The position numbers and the translations under genes were made by a program. Under the pieces are notes generated by a model. That model was not told the origin of the DNA. It worked only from the letters and a program-made list of their open reading frames with translations, and searched no databases. Below, piece by piece: positions 17,375 through 26,133 of a DNA stretch of 64,000 nt. The stretch comes from Pseudomonas arsenicoxydans. Its GTDB lineage: Bacteria; Pseudomonadota; Gammaproteobacteria; Pseudomonadales; Pseudomonadaceae. The stretch lies in contig NZ_LT629705.1 in the NCBI RefSeq assembly GCF_900103875.1, forward strand, positions 5,217,001 to 5,281,000, given 5' to 3'. The first letter of the stretch is position 1. Every line of letters begins with the position of its first letter.

Positions 17375-18870
17375 ATGATTTCCATGCCCAAAGACCTTCC
17401 TGACGGCCCTGTTTTGCTCAAGCAGCTGCTTGAGCAAATGCTGAGTGAGCGCGAGTCGGATAAGGGCAAGATCGTTCATCTCGAAGAAGAAAACGCGCTG
17501 TTGCGTCAGCGTCTTTTCGGGCGCAAGTCAGAGCAGACTGCCGATCCTGCGACCCCGCAAATGGCCTTGTTCAACGAAGCTGAAAGCGTCGCCGAGTTGG
17601 TCGACGAAGCGGTTGAAGAAGAGGTCGTAGCGCCGACCTTCCGCGTATCGAAGTCATTCACGAACTGCCCGAGCACGAGCTGACCTGCGCCTGCGGTTGC
17701 CGCAAGTACGCCATTGGCGAGGAAATCAGCGAGCAGCTGGAGATCGTGCCGATGCAAATCCGCGTGATCAAACATGTGCGCAAGGTCTACGGTTGCCGCG
17801 ATTGCGAAACCGCACCGGTTACCGCAGACAAGCCTGCGCAACTGATCGAAAAGAGCATGGCCAGCCCCAGTGTGTTGGCGATGTTGCTGACGACCAAATA
17901 CGTCGACGGTTTGCCGCTGCATCGCTTCGAAAAAGTCCTCGGTCGCCACGGCGTCGATATTCCACGCCAGACCTTGGCGCGCTGGGTTATCCAGTGCGGC
18001 GAACACCTGCAGCCCTTGATCAATTTGATGCGGGATCGGCTGCTGGAAAGTCGTGTGATCCACTGCGATGAAACGCGTATCCAAGTGATGAAAGAGCCTG
18101 ATCGAGACCCCGCCAGCCAATCCTGGATGTGGGTGCAAACCGGCGGGCCGCCGAATCAGCCGGTGATCCTTTTTGACTACTCGACCAGTCGGGCGCAGGA
18201 GGTTCCGTCGCGCCTGCTCGAAGGTTATCGCGGTTACCTGATGACCGACGATTACGCCGGTTATAACGCCTTGGGTGCGCAATCCGGTGTCGAACGTTTA
18301 GGCTGTTGGGCACATGCGCGACGCAAGTTTGTCGAGGCGCAAAAGGTGCAGCCTAAGGGCAAAACCGGGCGTGCGGATATCGCCCTGAATCTGATCAACA
18401 AGCTGTACGGTATCGAGCGAGATTTAAAAGAAGTCGGCGATGAACATCGCCATGAAAGCCGACAGCAAAACAGCCTGCCGGTGTTGGCCCAGTTGCACAC
18501 ATGGCTGGAGAAAACCCAGCCACAAGTGACTGCGCAAAATGCATTGGGCAAAGCCATCAGCTACCTGGCCAGCAACTGGATCAAGTTGGTGCGCTACACC
18601 GAAGCCGGTTACTTGCCGATCGACAACAACGCCGCCGAGCGTGCGATCCGGCCCTTCGTGATCGGGCGCAAGAATTGGCTGTTCAGCGACACGCCCAAAG
18701 GCGCGACGGCCAGCGCTCAACTTTACAGCCTGGTCGAGACGGCTAAAGCCAACGGCCAAGAGCCCTATGCGTGGCTGCGCCACGCACTTGAGCGCCTGCC
18801 GACAGCTTCTTCGGTTGAGGATTACGAAGCTTTACTGCCCTGGAACTGCTCGCCGGTATCGCATAGTTAA
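17375..18870 (+). pseudogene. tnpC: IS66 transposase TnpC, frameshifted
   Basis: The first frame (17375-17683) gives the N-terminal leucine-zipper region (VHLEEENALLRQRLFGRKSE) and then runs off into a stop. The second frame picks up at about 17641 with [20 protein letters not shown] and continues to 18870 through the zinc-like cysteine region and the DDE domain ([41 protein letters not shown]). The join falls at GCGCCGACCTTCCG around 17629-17642, where a basic, proline-rich linker normally sits. This looks like a small deletion between two GCCGACC repeats that also changed frame. A programmed shift is unlikely because linker residues are missing as well. Confidence 0.85.
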
Positions 18871-18937
18871 ACGCGCTGTCCATCTTGATGGCTGGTAGGG
18901 TTTACGGTGAGTTTAAAGAACGAGCGGAGCAACGATC

Positions 18938-19198
18938 ATGGAATACGACGACAAACTGATTGAAGAAGCCGTGCTTGCCCTGTTGGTAACCTTCAGTTTT
19001 GATAACGGCAATGCTTGGAAAGGGTTCGACTTCGAGACCATGAGCCGATTGCATGAACATGGTTTCATCAGCAATCCGGTGAACAAGAACAAATCGATTT
19101 GGTTGACGGCTGAAGGGCTGGAGCGCGGTCGGCAGATAGCCGACCGATTGTTTGGGGTAAGAACTCAAGTGGAGCATGGATCCGACTCGGATACCTGA
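18938..19198 (+). CDS. DUF6429-type protein, IS66 passenger
   Basis: An 86-residue protein starting MEYDDKLIEEAVLALLVTF, with a compact winged-helix look (SRLHEHGFISNPVNKNKSIW, then TAEGLERGRQIADRLFG). GAGCGGAGCAACG precedes the ATG. It lies inside the inverted repeats of the IS66 element, 67 bp after tnpC, which is where small proteins of this family are usually found. A regulatory or accessory role in the element is likely but unproven. Confidence 0.75.
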   Translation: MEYDDKLIEEAVLALLVTFSFDNGNAWKGFDFETMSRLHEHGFISNPVNKNKSIWLTAEGLERGRQIADRLFGVRTQVEHGSDSDT

Positions 19199-19245
19199 CT
19201 TCATACCACGGCCATACGGTAGGTGGGGTTTATGGATCGCATACG

Positions 19246-19253
19246 AACGTTAT
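19246..19253. repeat. Target-site duplication, right copy (IS66 element)
   Basis: GAACGTTA, identical to the left copy at 16904-16911, immediately after the right inverted repeat. Confidence 0.9.
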
Positions 19254-19592
19254 GCGGAGGCACCGCGTTTTAAATCTAATGACACATTTTGATCCTTGGC
19301 AACGCCCAGACCTTGATCATTGATCATCGATCTTTTGCAGCGCGTATCTGAATCGGAACGGTATTGCTATTACGCAAGACTGTATCAAATCCGTCATAAT
19401 CAAACCGCCTATTTCCACAGAGGCCTCACAATTTTTTCACAACTAACAACTTTTTAAAATATACAGCCGGACTTGTGACTGGGAACCGATCTCACTTATT
19501 TTAATTGAGCAGACCTCACGTTAAATATCTGAATATTTTAAATATGACGCCGATAGTATTAACTCAAACTACTGTTCCTTAAGGGGATCAAC
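19254..19592. other. AT-rich intergenic region upstream of a small gene
   Basis: About 340 bp without a supported gene. It is clearly AT-rich, with runs such as TTTTTAAAATATA near 19450 and TATTTTAAATATGA near 19535, and a cluster of TGATCA palindromes at 19314-19326. It probably holds the promoter of the small protein that follows; no terminator was recognised. Confidence 0.4.
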
Positions 19593-19829
19593 ATGACATC
19601 GGCAATTAATGGTTCGACCCATACTACTCTGCCTCAAACCGCAGCCATCAAACCCCAAAAGCCCCCAGTTGTGCAGGTAGACAGCGACAGCGATCATGAC
19701 GGTAGCAAACCGGGCGAAGTCGAGCAGAGCAAAGCGACCTCGGGGTCGGTCGGTACGCGAATCAACACCACTGCGTATCCAATTGTAGGCGTATGTCCCC
19801 AAGGCATTGGGAACATACGTCGCTTCTGA
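19593..19829 (+). CDS. Small acidic hypothetical protein
   Basis: A 78-residue product from an ATG with AAGGGG at good spacing. The middle is acidic and polar (QVDSDSDHDGSKPGEVEQSK) and low in hydrophobic residues, so it is probably disordered. The natural tail may have ended near GTRINTTA; the last 17 residues (YPIVGVCPQGIGNIRRF) differ in character and coincide with a sequence change, so the 3' end may have been replaced. Function unknown. Confidence 0.5.
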   Translation: MTSAINGSTHTTLPQTAAIKPQKPPVVQVDSDSDHDGSKPGEVEQSKATSGSVGTRINTTAYPIVGVCPQGIGNIRRF

Positions 19830-20145
19830 CCGTCGTCAATGCTGGCAGCTTTCCTAGTCATCCAAGCCGTATCTTGCTTCGTGGCCCAGCGCGCCACCTG
19901 CTGCCTTATCACTAGCTTTACCCTACTGCTATCGAATAGATACCGCTTACCCCATTTCTGGAACGTTCCCCTAACAGTTTTGTTTTGTCCCGCTTCAAAA
20001 GCGGGTTACTGAGTAAGGTAGGGGCGTCGACTTTTATCGCCCGCGGTTTCGTATATGCAGCAAAGGGCCGCAGTGGGTCCTTTTCTGAGCGCCGCGAGAG
20101 GCAGAAAATCGCTAAAACCGGCCGCTCACGAGCGACCGTTTTCGA
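19830..20145. other. Intergenic, probable decayed mobile DNA
   Basis: About 315 bp between the small acidic protein and the IS1182-type element. On the minus strand a start-less open frame (about 20006-19694) reads GTFQKWGKRYLFDSSRVKL and so on, basic and aromatic, but I cannot name a family. No promoter or terminator was recognised. Probably a remnant of an element. Confidence 0.35.
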
Positions 20146-21758
20146 CCGATTCTGTTGAAAAAGTCGGATTTTCAGCTCGCCTGAACTCAGGCACGACCAC
20201 CACCGGAGAACCTACTCACCACATTCAGTGGTTTCTCGGCCCTTCGTTGACCTTTGCTGCTCTGTTATTGGGTTAATTTGAGGTTTTTTGCTTCGTGCAG
20301 GCGCACCTATCCCGTAGAAGGTGGCCCTTGAGATGCAAGTTTGGCCAGACGTCGCAGGTTCTGTACCGCGGCCGCCAGCGTGAACTCATCGGACGCGCCA
20401 CTCATGCCACGTAGTCGCAAGCGATCCAGTTTCAGGATGCGCTTGAGGTGGGCAAACAACATTTCAACCTTCTTACGTTCGTGGCGAGAGCGCACATACT
20501 CCGGCGTCGCCGCGATGCGTCGAGCCACATCGCGAGCGGCTTCATGGACGCTGCGAGCGATCTTGCGGAACGCAGTGTTCGGGCAGCACTTGGCTTTCAT
20601 CGGACACGTAGCGCAGTCGGCCTGTCGGGATCGGAAGATGATGGTGTTGGCTTTGGTGACGTGTGAACGCTCATTCTTGAAGGCTCGCCATTCGCTGCGC
20701 AATGGGTTGCCGGCCGGGCAGCGGTATTCCTCAGCCTCTTCATTCCAGTGGAAATCGTTACTCGAAAAGCTGTCGTTCTTGCGCTCGGTTTTGTCCCACA
20801 CCGGCACATGCGGCTCGATGTCTTTTTCCTCCACCATCCAGGCCAGCATCGGAGCTGTACCGTAAGCGGTGTCGCCGATGAGGCGCTCTGGCTTGATGTC
20901 GAACTGCGCTTCGACCCGATCGATCATCGTCTTGGTGCTCTCGACTTCTGCGGTTCGATGAGCCGGTGTGGGTTCCACATCCATGATCACGCCGTGCTCG
21001 GTATCGATCAGATAATTCGTGGAGTAAGCGTAGAAAGCTGGGCCGCCTGAAGCAGCGGTCCAGCGGGCCTGAGGATCCGTCAGCGACAGGCGCTTCGGTA
21101 GCGTTTCGGCCAGAGCCTCTTCATCGAGTGCCTCAAGATACTCACGCACGGCGCGGGTGCTCAGGGATGGATCGCTCCAGTTGACCGGTTCATCTCCCGG
21201 TACGCCGCGCTGCCGACTCGCATCCGCTTTGATGATGCTGGCGTCCACGGCAAAGCCTTCGCCCTTGACCAGACCGGCGTCCATGCAGCGACGCAGGACT
21301 TCATTGAACAACCAGCGAAACAGATCACTGTCCCGAAAACGGCCGTGTCGATTTTTGGAAAAGGTCGAGTGGTTGGGGATTTCGTCTTCAAGGCTCAACC
21401 GGCAGAACCAGCGATACGCCAGGTTCAAATGGGCCTCTTCGCACAACCGCCGCTCTGAGCGAATGCCGTAGCAATAGCCGACGATCAGCATGCGAATCAT
21501 CAGTTCGGGATCAATCGACGGACGCCCAATCGGGCTATAGAAATCGGCGAGGTAATGGCGCAGGTCGCTCAGATCAAGACACTGATCAATGCTGCGCAGA
21601 AGGTGATTGGCTGGGATGTGATCTTCAAGGTTGAACGAGTAAAACAGTCGCTCCTGCCCACTCGATAACTGTCCCATCATGCTGTGTGATCCCCCTCCGG
21701 CCAATGCGGAGATTTTGCCGGAGGCCAGCCAGGGGAGCTACTTTTTCAACAGAATCGG
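20146..21758. mobile_element. IS1182-type insertion sequence
   Basis: A perfect 19-bp inverted repeat bounds it: CCGATTCTGTTGAAAAAGT at 20146-20164 and its reverse complement at 21740-21758. The single gene inside is a full-length transposase on the minus strand. The exact outer boundary could be a few bases further out, because a target duplication could not be fixed by eye. The element looks intact and potentially active. Confidence 0.75.
20307..21680 (-). CDS. IS1182-type transposase
   Basis: A 457-residue DDE transposase when started at the second in-frame Met cluster (MMGQLSSGQERLFYSFNLED); 8 extra residues are possible. Visible blocks: the N-terminal domain IGRPSIDPELMIRMLIVGYC, the catalytic Asp in EGFAVDASIIKADASR, the second Asp in ERLIGDTAYGTAPM, a zinc-like CATCPMKAKCCP, and the late Glu region RKKVEMLFAHLKRIL. 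It catalyses cut-and-paste movement of its own element. No disruption is seen. It lies inside the inverted repeats at 20146 and 21758. Confidence 0.9.
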   Translation of the reverse strand: MMGQLSSGQERLFYSFNLEDHIPANHLLRSIDQCLDLSDLRHYLADFYSPIGRPSIDPELMIRMLIVGYCYGIRSERRLCEEAHLNLAYRWFCRLSLEDEIPNHSTFSKNRHGRFRDSDLFRWLFNEVLRRCMDAGLVKGEGFAVDASIIKADASRQRGVPGDEPVNWSDPSLSTRAVREYLEALDEEALAETLPKRLSLTDPQARWTAASGGPAFYAYSTNYLIDTEHGVIMDVEPTPAHRTAEVESTKTMIDRVEAQFDIKPERLIGDTAYGTAPMLAWMVEEKDIEPHVPVWDKTERKNDSFSSNDFHWNEEAEEYRCPAGNPLRSEWRAFKNERSHVTKANTIIFRSRQADCATCPMKAKCCPNTAFRKIARSVHEAARDVARRIAATPEYVRSRHERKKVEMLFAHLKRILKLDRLRLRGMSGASDEFTLAAAVQNLRRLAKLASQGPPSTG

Positions 21759-21912
21759 CCGGTTTCAGCCCTTCGAGACAGACAGAAGTCGGACAGAAGC
21801 AGTCAGTCAGGAACACATCAAAATCACTCATTCCGAAGGCGATCTGGCACCTTTCGAATTTGGCAGGCTCTAAATCCTGGATTCGTAGAGCTTTTCGGGT
21901 CAGAAGAGGAAA

Positions 21913-22137
21913 GTGAGAGCAACGGTCATATGCGTGAGAGATGGGCAAATCTTGCTCGTTCGCAAGCCCAAGTCAAAATGGGCTCTTCCTGGTGGCAGGG
22001 TAGAAAGTAGCGAATCCACTGCTGGAGCTGCTGCTCGGGAACTCCTGGAAGAAACGGGACTGAACAAAATCAATTGTCAGGTCATTCCTACGCCGCCTTT
22101 AACTCTCCCCGGCTCGTTCTGTTTCGCGCCAAGGTAA
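21913..22137 (+). pseudogene. NUDIX hydrolase, C-terminally truncated
   Basis: Seventy-four residues with a start MRATVICVRDGQILLVRKPK and a full NUDIX box (GGRVESSESTAG then ARELLEETGL, about residues 27-51). The frame ends soon after, at PPLTLPGSFCFAPR, where a NUDIX domain needs another 60-70 residues of beta strands. The break lies near 22110. It is flanked by the IS1182-type element and a damaged response regulator, so a deletion or rearrangement is likely. Confidence 0.7.
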
Positions 22138-22182
22138 ATCGTCTCTTAGCACCGTTGAGCTTTTGCAATGGTGGTGCTGGGA

Positions 22183-22537
22183 CTAAACCGGCAGGTACGC
22201 CCTGACCGCTTGATGTAATGCATCCAGTGACCAAGGTTTTCGCATGAACATAGCGTGGGCAGGCAACAATCCGACGGGAACCGTTCTATCACCCGATGTC
22301 AGGATGACGGGCAAGCGCGGCCAGCGTGTCCAGATGACCTTCGCCAATTCCAGTCCGTCCATGCTGCCCGGCATGCAAATGTCGGTAATCACCAGTGCAA
22401 TAGAAGGATGGTCTTCCAGCACAAAGAGAGCATCATCGGCCGAGGCACAGTCCACCATCTCCAGATCAAGATATGGCGTCAACCGTCAGGCTACGCAGGA
22501 TTTCGTCATCTTCTACGATCAGCACAGTTGACGTCAT
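22183..22537 (-). pseudogene. Single-domain response regulator, frameshifted
   Basis: The start ATG at 22537 gives MTSTVLIVEDDEILRSLTVDA, with the acidic pocket EDD, then hits a stop at about 22466. A neighbouring frame continues from about 22490 with PYLDLEMVDCASADDALFVL, the phospho-acceptor Asp in VITDICMPGSMDGLEL, and the switch Lys in MFMRKPWSLDALHQAV, ending at 22183. A single-base indel around 22466-22490 explains both halves. It would have been a receiver-only protein of about 117 residues. Upstream its promoter region is occupied by an IS4-type remnant. Confidence 0.8.
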
Positions 22538-22624
22538 GGTGTGGGTTCTCGATTGCCCATCTTTTAATAATGCTGCAACCGATGCTGGCGTTTCGGTCAT
22601 CTGATCAGCGGTGTTTACTGCACC

Positions 22625-23263
22625 ATGGATTGCCGTTTTCAGCCCTTCGCGATAGGCAGAAAACGGCCGATCGAGTTGAAAAAGCCCGAAAGAAGGCCAC
22701 CCTGGATGAGTCAGGCGCATTACGAACAGGCGCCTGAAAGACTGACAGTGCGGGAGCTGAAGGCTGGCGGAAAGACATTGGTGACCACGTTGCATTGCCC
22801 GAGGCAGACACCCAAAACAGCCCTCAAATCTTTGTACAAGGGGCGATGGCATGTCGAGCTGGATTTGCGAAATCTCAAAGCTACGCTGGGACTTGGAAAG
22901 TTGAGCTGCAAAACCCCAGGCATGGCAGTAAAGGAGTTATGGGTCTATCTGTTAGCTCACAATATGATCCGAATGCTGATGGCACAATCGGCTCTGTTAG
23001 CTGACTGTTTACCTCGCGAACTGAGCTTCAAACACAGCCTTCAGCTATGGCTGGCGCTGCGACAATATGGCAGCCCTGAAGAAGAGAATGGCCTTTCAAA
23101 TTTATTGACGCTGATCGCTCAAAGGCGCGTTGGAAACCGGCCTGGTCGTATCGAGCCGCGAGCCATAAAACGAAGACCTCAAGCCTACCCCTTGCTGACC
23201 AAACCACGTCGGTCAGCAAGGGCAGATGTCAGGAAAAATGGGCACGCAAAACATGTTAAGTAA
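22625..23263 (+). pseudogene. IS4-family transposase, C-terminal remnant
   Basis: Up to 212 residues. The blocks KSLYKGRWHVELDLRNLK (the Y-x2-R-x3-E-x6-K signature of the IS4 catalytic domain) and KELWVYLLAHNMIRMLMAQS are clear. The N-terminal half with the first two catalytic Asp residues is absent; homology seems to begin near 22670. A hairpin, GCCGTTTTC and GAAAACGGC, marks 22632-22670 just before it. The remnant lies against the promoter end of the response regulator and cannot encode an active enzyme. Confidence 0.8.
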
Positions 23264-23429
23264 GTGCCATTCGGGACGGACCTATTTTCCTAAAAATAAA
23301 TCTGAGAATCATCTGGCCGACCTCCCCACCTAATGGATGTGGCGAAGGAAAATTGTTCAAAGCAAGGTAATGCGGATAACGAAACATGTGTGGCATCATA
23401 AGGCCATCAATCATACGCTGAGACTGAAG

Positions 23430-24068
23430 ATGGAACTGATAAGTCAAGAAAAGATAATGCAAGTCCTCGACTGGGCCTACGAGAGATCTGTGAATGGATT
23501 CTCCGGTCTTGATTCCGCCGAGGAGCTCGCAGCCAGCTATGCCAAGGATGAAGGCCCTACCTACGATCAAGCTAATTCTCTGATTCGCTGGCAGAACACC
23601 AAATCGGCCACCTCAGGCTTCATTACCGGCCTGGGTGGATTGATCACACTGCCCGTCGCGTTGCCCGCCAACATCACGAGTGTGCTTTTCGTACAAATTC
23701 GCATGATCGCCGCCATCGCCCACTTGGGCGGCTACGACGTCAAGGATGACAAGGTAAAGACCCTAGTATTCGCCTGCCTCACAGCCAACTCCGCCAAGGA
23801 AGTGTTGAAAGACATCGGCATTGCCGTCGGCAACAAGCTGGCGATGAACGCCGTGAAGTCGATTTCCGGTAAAACGCTGATAGAGATAAACAAAAAGGTA
23901 GGCTTCAAGCTGTTCACCAAATTTGGTGAAAAAGGCGTGATCAATCTCGGTAAAGCCGTGCCCCTGCTGGGTGGCTTGATTGGTGGAAGTTTCGATGCCT
24001 ACACGACCAACACCATCGGTAACGTCGCGCGCGATACATTTACACCAAAAGAAGTCGCGACGGCATAA
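23430..24068 (+). CDS. EcsC family protein
   Basis: A 212-residue protein from the ATG at 23430 (MELISQEKIMQVLDWAYER); the longer frame from 23337 starts in IS-derived sequence and is less likely. The centre is hydrophobic and glycine-rich (ATSGFITGLGGLITLPVALP) and the tail has another such block (AVPLLGGLIGGSFDAYTTN), as in EcsC-like proteins. In Bacillus EcsC is linked to an ABC transporter; in Proteobacteria the role is unknown. It looks intact although surrounded by IS debris. Confidence 0.7.
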   Translation: MELISQEKIMQVLDWAYERSVNGFSGLDSAEELAASYAKDEGPTYDQANSLIRWQNTKSATSGFITGLGGLITLPVALPANITSVLFVQIRMIAAIAHLGGYDVKDDKVKTLVFACLTANSAKEVLKDIGIAVGNKLAMNAVKSISGKTLIEINKKVGFKLFTKFGEKGVINLGKAVPLLGGLIGGSFDAYTTNTIGNVARDTFTPKEVATA

Positions 24069-24434
24069 CGTCCCGCGTGAGTGATAGCCGGATTTCCCCG
24101 TGGCCAAGGCGTGAGCCCCCTCGCCACTGGTTAAGTTTGCGGGGGTAATTGGAAAAAAGGGACGGGTTTACTTTTGTCTAGTGTCTAGTCCTGAATAGGT
24201 TTACACCTGTTTCACCCCAACGCCCGATGCATTGCATCGGGCGTTTTGTATTTCAACGACATCAGCGGCCGCCGCAGCATTTGTCTTAACGTGCTTAATT
24301 TTCCGTTTTCTGAGCCTCTAATCGAGGACTGTTTCCTGATCGATGTGCCACCTAGCCAGTTGGAAGCGTTCCCTGGCTCTCACATCTGAAGCGGCAACAA
24401 CACCTTTCGTGGGCGCCAGAACCCGGGGAAAGCA
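24069..24434. other. Intergenic with possible IS-end remnant and strong hairpin
   Basis: About 365 bp without a gene. It contains CGCCCGATGCATTGCATCGG at 24221 with completing bases, an almost perfect palindrome with 11-bp arms around one base, followed by TTTTGTATTT. The preceding stretch from about 24175 (CTAGTGTCTAGTCCTGAATA) resembles the terminal sequence of a transposon, but I cannot name the family. The palindrome could also act as a terminator for the EcsC gene. The remaining sequence up to the LysR stop shows nothing recognisable. Confidence 0.35.
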
Positions 24435-25328
24435 CTAGGGCGACTCCTGCTCCGCCACATGCGTGAGCAAATGCGCAATAAAATGGGTGAGCTTTGGCAG
24501 CGGTCGCCGATCGTGTCGATGCACGATATGGATAGGGTGTGGTTCGGGCAAGTAGGCTTGCAGGACCGGCACCAACGTCCCGCTTGCAAGATCGTGGGCC
24601 ACCAGAACTTCGGGCTGCAGCAACAACCCCGCACCGGCGATCGCTGCCATGCGCAGTCCGTTGCCATCATTGCATGTGAAGACTGGGTCAATCGGCAACT
24701 GCACCCCATCCCAGCCTTTGAGTTTCCAGCCGTTGCGGCTGTTCCACACTGTGTGAGAAAGGCAGTGATGCGCGCTCAGGTCCTGTGGTGTCTCTGGTCG
24801 GCCATGTCGGGCGAGGTAGTCCGGCGACGCACAGATCACCATTCGATACATGGTCAGCGGCCTTGCTATCAGGTCGGCATCGCCCAGATCACCAATGCGG
24901 ATCGCCAGATCAAAACCGTCGTCAATAAGGTCAACGACGCGATTGCTCAATTCCAGTTCAATGCGCACGAGCGGATATTTCTGCTGGAAAGTCGCAGCCA
25001 GAGGAGCGATGACACACGAGCCAAAGGTGATTGGAGCGCTAATGCGCAACGTGCCGGATGGCGAAGCGCGCAACCGTTCGATCGAGGTTTCGGCGATACG
25101 TACGTGTTCAAGCACACGCTTGGCGTCTTCGTAAAAAGCGCGACCAGCATCAGTCAGGCTCTGACGTCGTGTGGTGCGCTCAAGCAAGCGCGCACCGAGG
25201 CGCCCTTCTAGTTCACGCACATACTTTCCAACCATTACCGCCGATATTTCAAGCCGCCGCGCTGCCTCGGTGAAGTTGCCTCCCTCCACGACGGCAACGA
25301 AGGTTTCCATAGAACGAAGTTTGTCCAT
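24435..25328 (-). CDS. LysR family transcriptional regulator
   Basis: A 297-residue regulator: N-terminal winged helix (MDKLRSMETFVAVVEGGNFT, ARRLEISAVMVGKYVRELEG, residues 1-60) and a periplasmic-binding-like effector domain (SGTLRISAPITFGSCVIAPL onward). It belongs to the CrgA-like group with the typical IDDGFDLAIRIGDL segment. It is divergent from the SDR gene at 25436, 107 bp away, the usual arrangement for a LysR protein that controls its neighbour. The ATG at 25328 is the natural start. Confidence 0.9.
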   Translation of the reverse strand: MDKLRSMETFVAVVEGGNFTEAARRLEISAVMVGKYVRELEGRLGARLLERTTRRQSLTDAGRAFYEDAKRVLEHVRIAETSIERLRASPSGTLRISAPITFGSCVIAPLAATFQQKYPLVRIELELSNRVVDLIDDGFDLAIRIGDLGDADLIARPLTMYRMVICASPDYLARHGRPETPQDLSAHHCLSHTVWNSRNGWKLKGWDGVQLPIDPVFTCNDGNGLRMAAIAGAGLLLQPEVLVAHDLASGTLVPVLQAYLPEPHPIHIVHRHDRRPLPKLTHFIAHLLTHVAEQESP

Positions 25329-25435
25329 ATTGCTAACTGTAGGTTAGTAGAGTCTGAAATTAGAGCACATTTATCACCTTGATGGTTCGATACACAATAG
25401 TGGCGTTCCAACCTGAACTCGAAAAGGAGTGTTCT

Positions 25436-26044
25436 ATGAAGATCGTAATAATTGGTGCCAGTGGTGATGTAGGTCGTTCGGTAGCGGATGAGCTTGGGCG
25501 TGGCGGCAAACACGAAATCATTCGCGTCGGTCGCACCCAAGGCGACCACCAGGTTGACATCGCCAGTGATGACAGCGTGGGGGCGTTGTTCAAGAAGATC
25601 GGAAAAATCGACGCCATCATTGCTACCGCAGGTAATGTAATCCTCGCTCCAATCGAAAAAATGACGGCGGCCGACTTCAACAAAGGCTTGCAGGACAAGC
25701 TGCTAAGTCAGGTGCGCGTCGCGCTGGTTGGTCAGCATTATCTGAACGACGGCGGGTCGATCACGCTGACCTCTGGCATCGCTGTCGATGATCCGATTGC
25801 GCAGGGCTCCAATGCCGCAGCGTCGAACGCTGGGATAGAAGGGTTCGTGCGTGCTGCTGCGTGCGATCTTTCACGAGGCATCCGCATCAACGCAGTTAGT
25901 CCGACAGTGCTGACGGAATCGATGGACCGGTTTGGTCCGTACTTTCCTGGCTACGAAAGCGTGCCGGCGATCCGTGTAGCAATGGCCTATCGACGCAGCG
26001 TGGAAGGCGTGCAGAGCGGTCGCGTATATCGGGTTGGTCATTGA
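25436..26044 (+). CDS. Short-chain dehydrogenase-like protein, about 200 residues
   Basis: From the ATG at 25436, preceded by AAAGGAG, the product is 202 residues with an NAD(P)-binding start MKIVIIGASGDVGRSVADEL and the NAG-like segment AIIATAGNVILAPI. The usual catalytic Y-x-x-x-K is not seen: the corresponding place reads GSNAAASNAGIEGFVRAAAC. This short SDR subgroup commonly lacks the classic tyrosine, so the reaction is uncertain. The gene is divergent from, and probably controlled by, the LysR regulator at 24435. Confidence 0.85.
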   Translation: MKIVIIGASGDVGRSVADELGRGGKHEIIRVGRTQGDHQVDIASDDSVGALFKKIGKIDAIIATAGNVILAPIEKMTAADFNKGLQDKLLSQVRVALVGQHYLNDGGSITLTSGIAVDDPIAQGSNAAASNAGIEGFVRAAACDLSRGIRINAVSPTVLTESMDRFGPYFPGYESVPAIRVAMAYRRSVEGVQSGRVYRVGH

Positions 26045-26133
26045 ATTAGAGAGCTCGCGGCACTCTGCGTATGCCCCGACTGCCACGATCGATAACAGAC
26101 ATGTCCGGTTGAGCTATACCCTATCCCCACGTT

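Larger units (their letters stand above)
16912..19245. mobile_element. IS66-family insertion sequence, 2334 bp, complete ends
   Basis: The ends are GTAAGCGCTCCATAAACCCC at 16912 and its inverted partner ending ATGGATCGCATAC at 19245; the two terminal 22-mers match at 20 positions. A perfect 8-bp direct repeat (GAACGTTA) flanks them. Inside lie tnpB, a frameshifted tnpC and a DUF6429-type passenger gene, all rightward. There is no room for a tnpA gene. The intact duplication argues for a fairly recent insertion, but tnpC is broken, so the element now depends on a transposase in trans. Confidence 0.9.

Noticed and set aside
17375..18870. Programmed frameshift in IS66 tnpC
   Set aside because: No slippery heptamer is seen at the join and expected linker residues are missing, which fits a deletion better.
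24221..24253. Palindrome near 24.23 kb as a regulatory operator
   Set aside because: It is followed by a T-rich tail and lies in what looks like element debris, so a terminator or IS-end hairpin is more likely.
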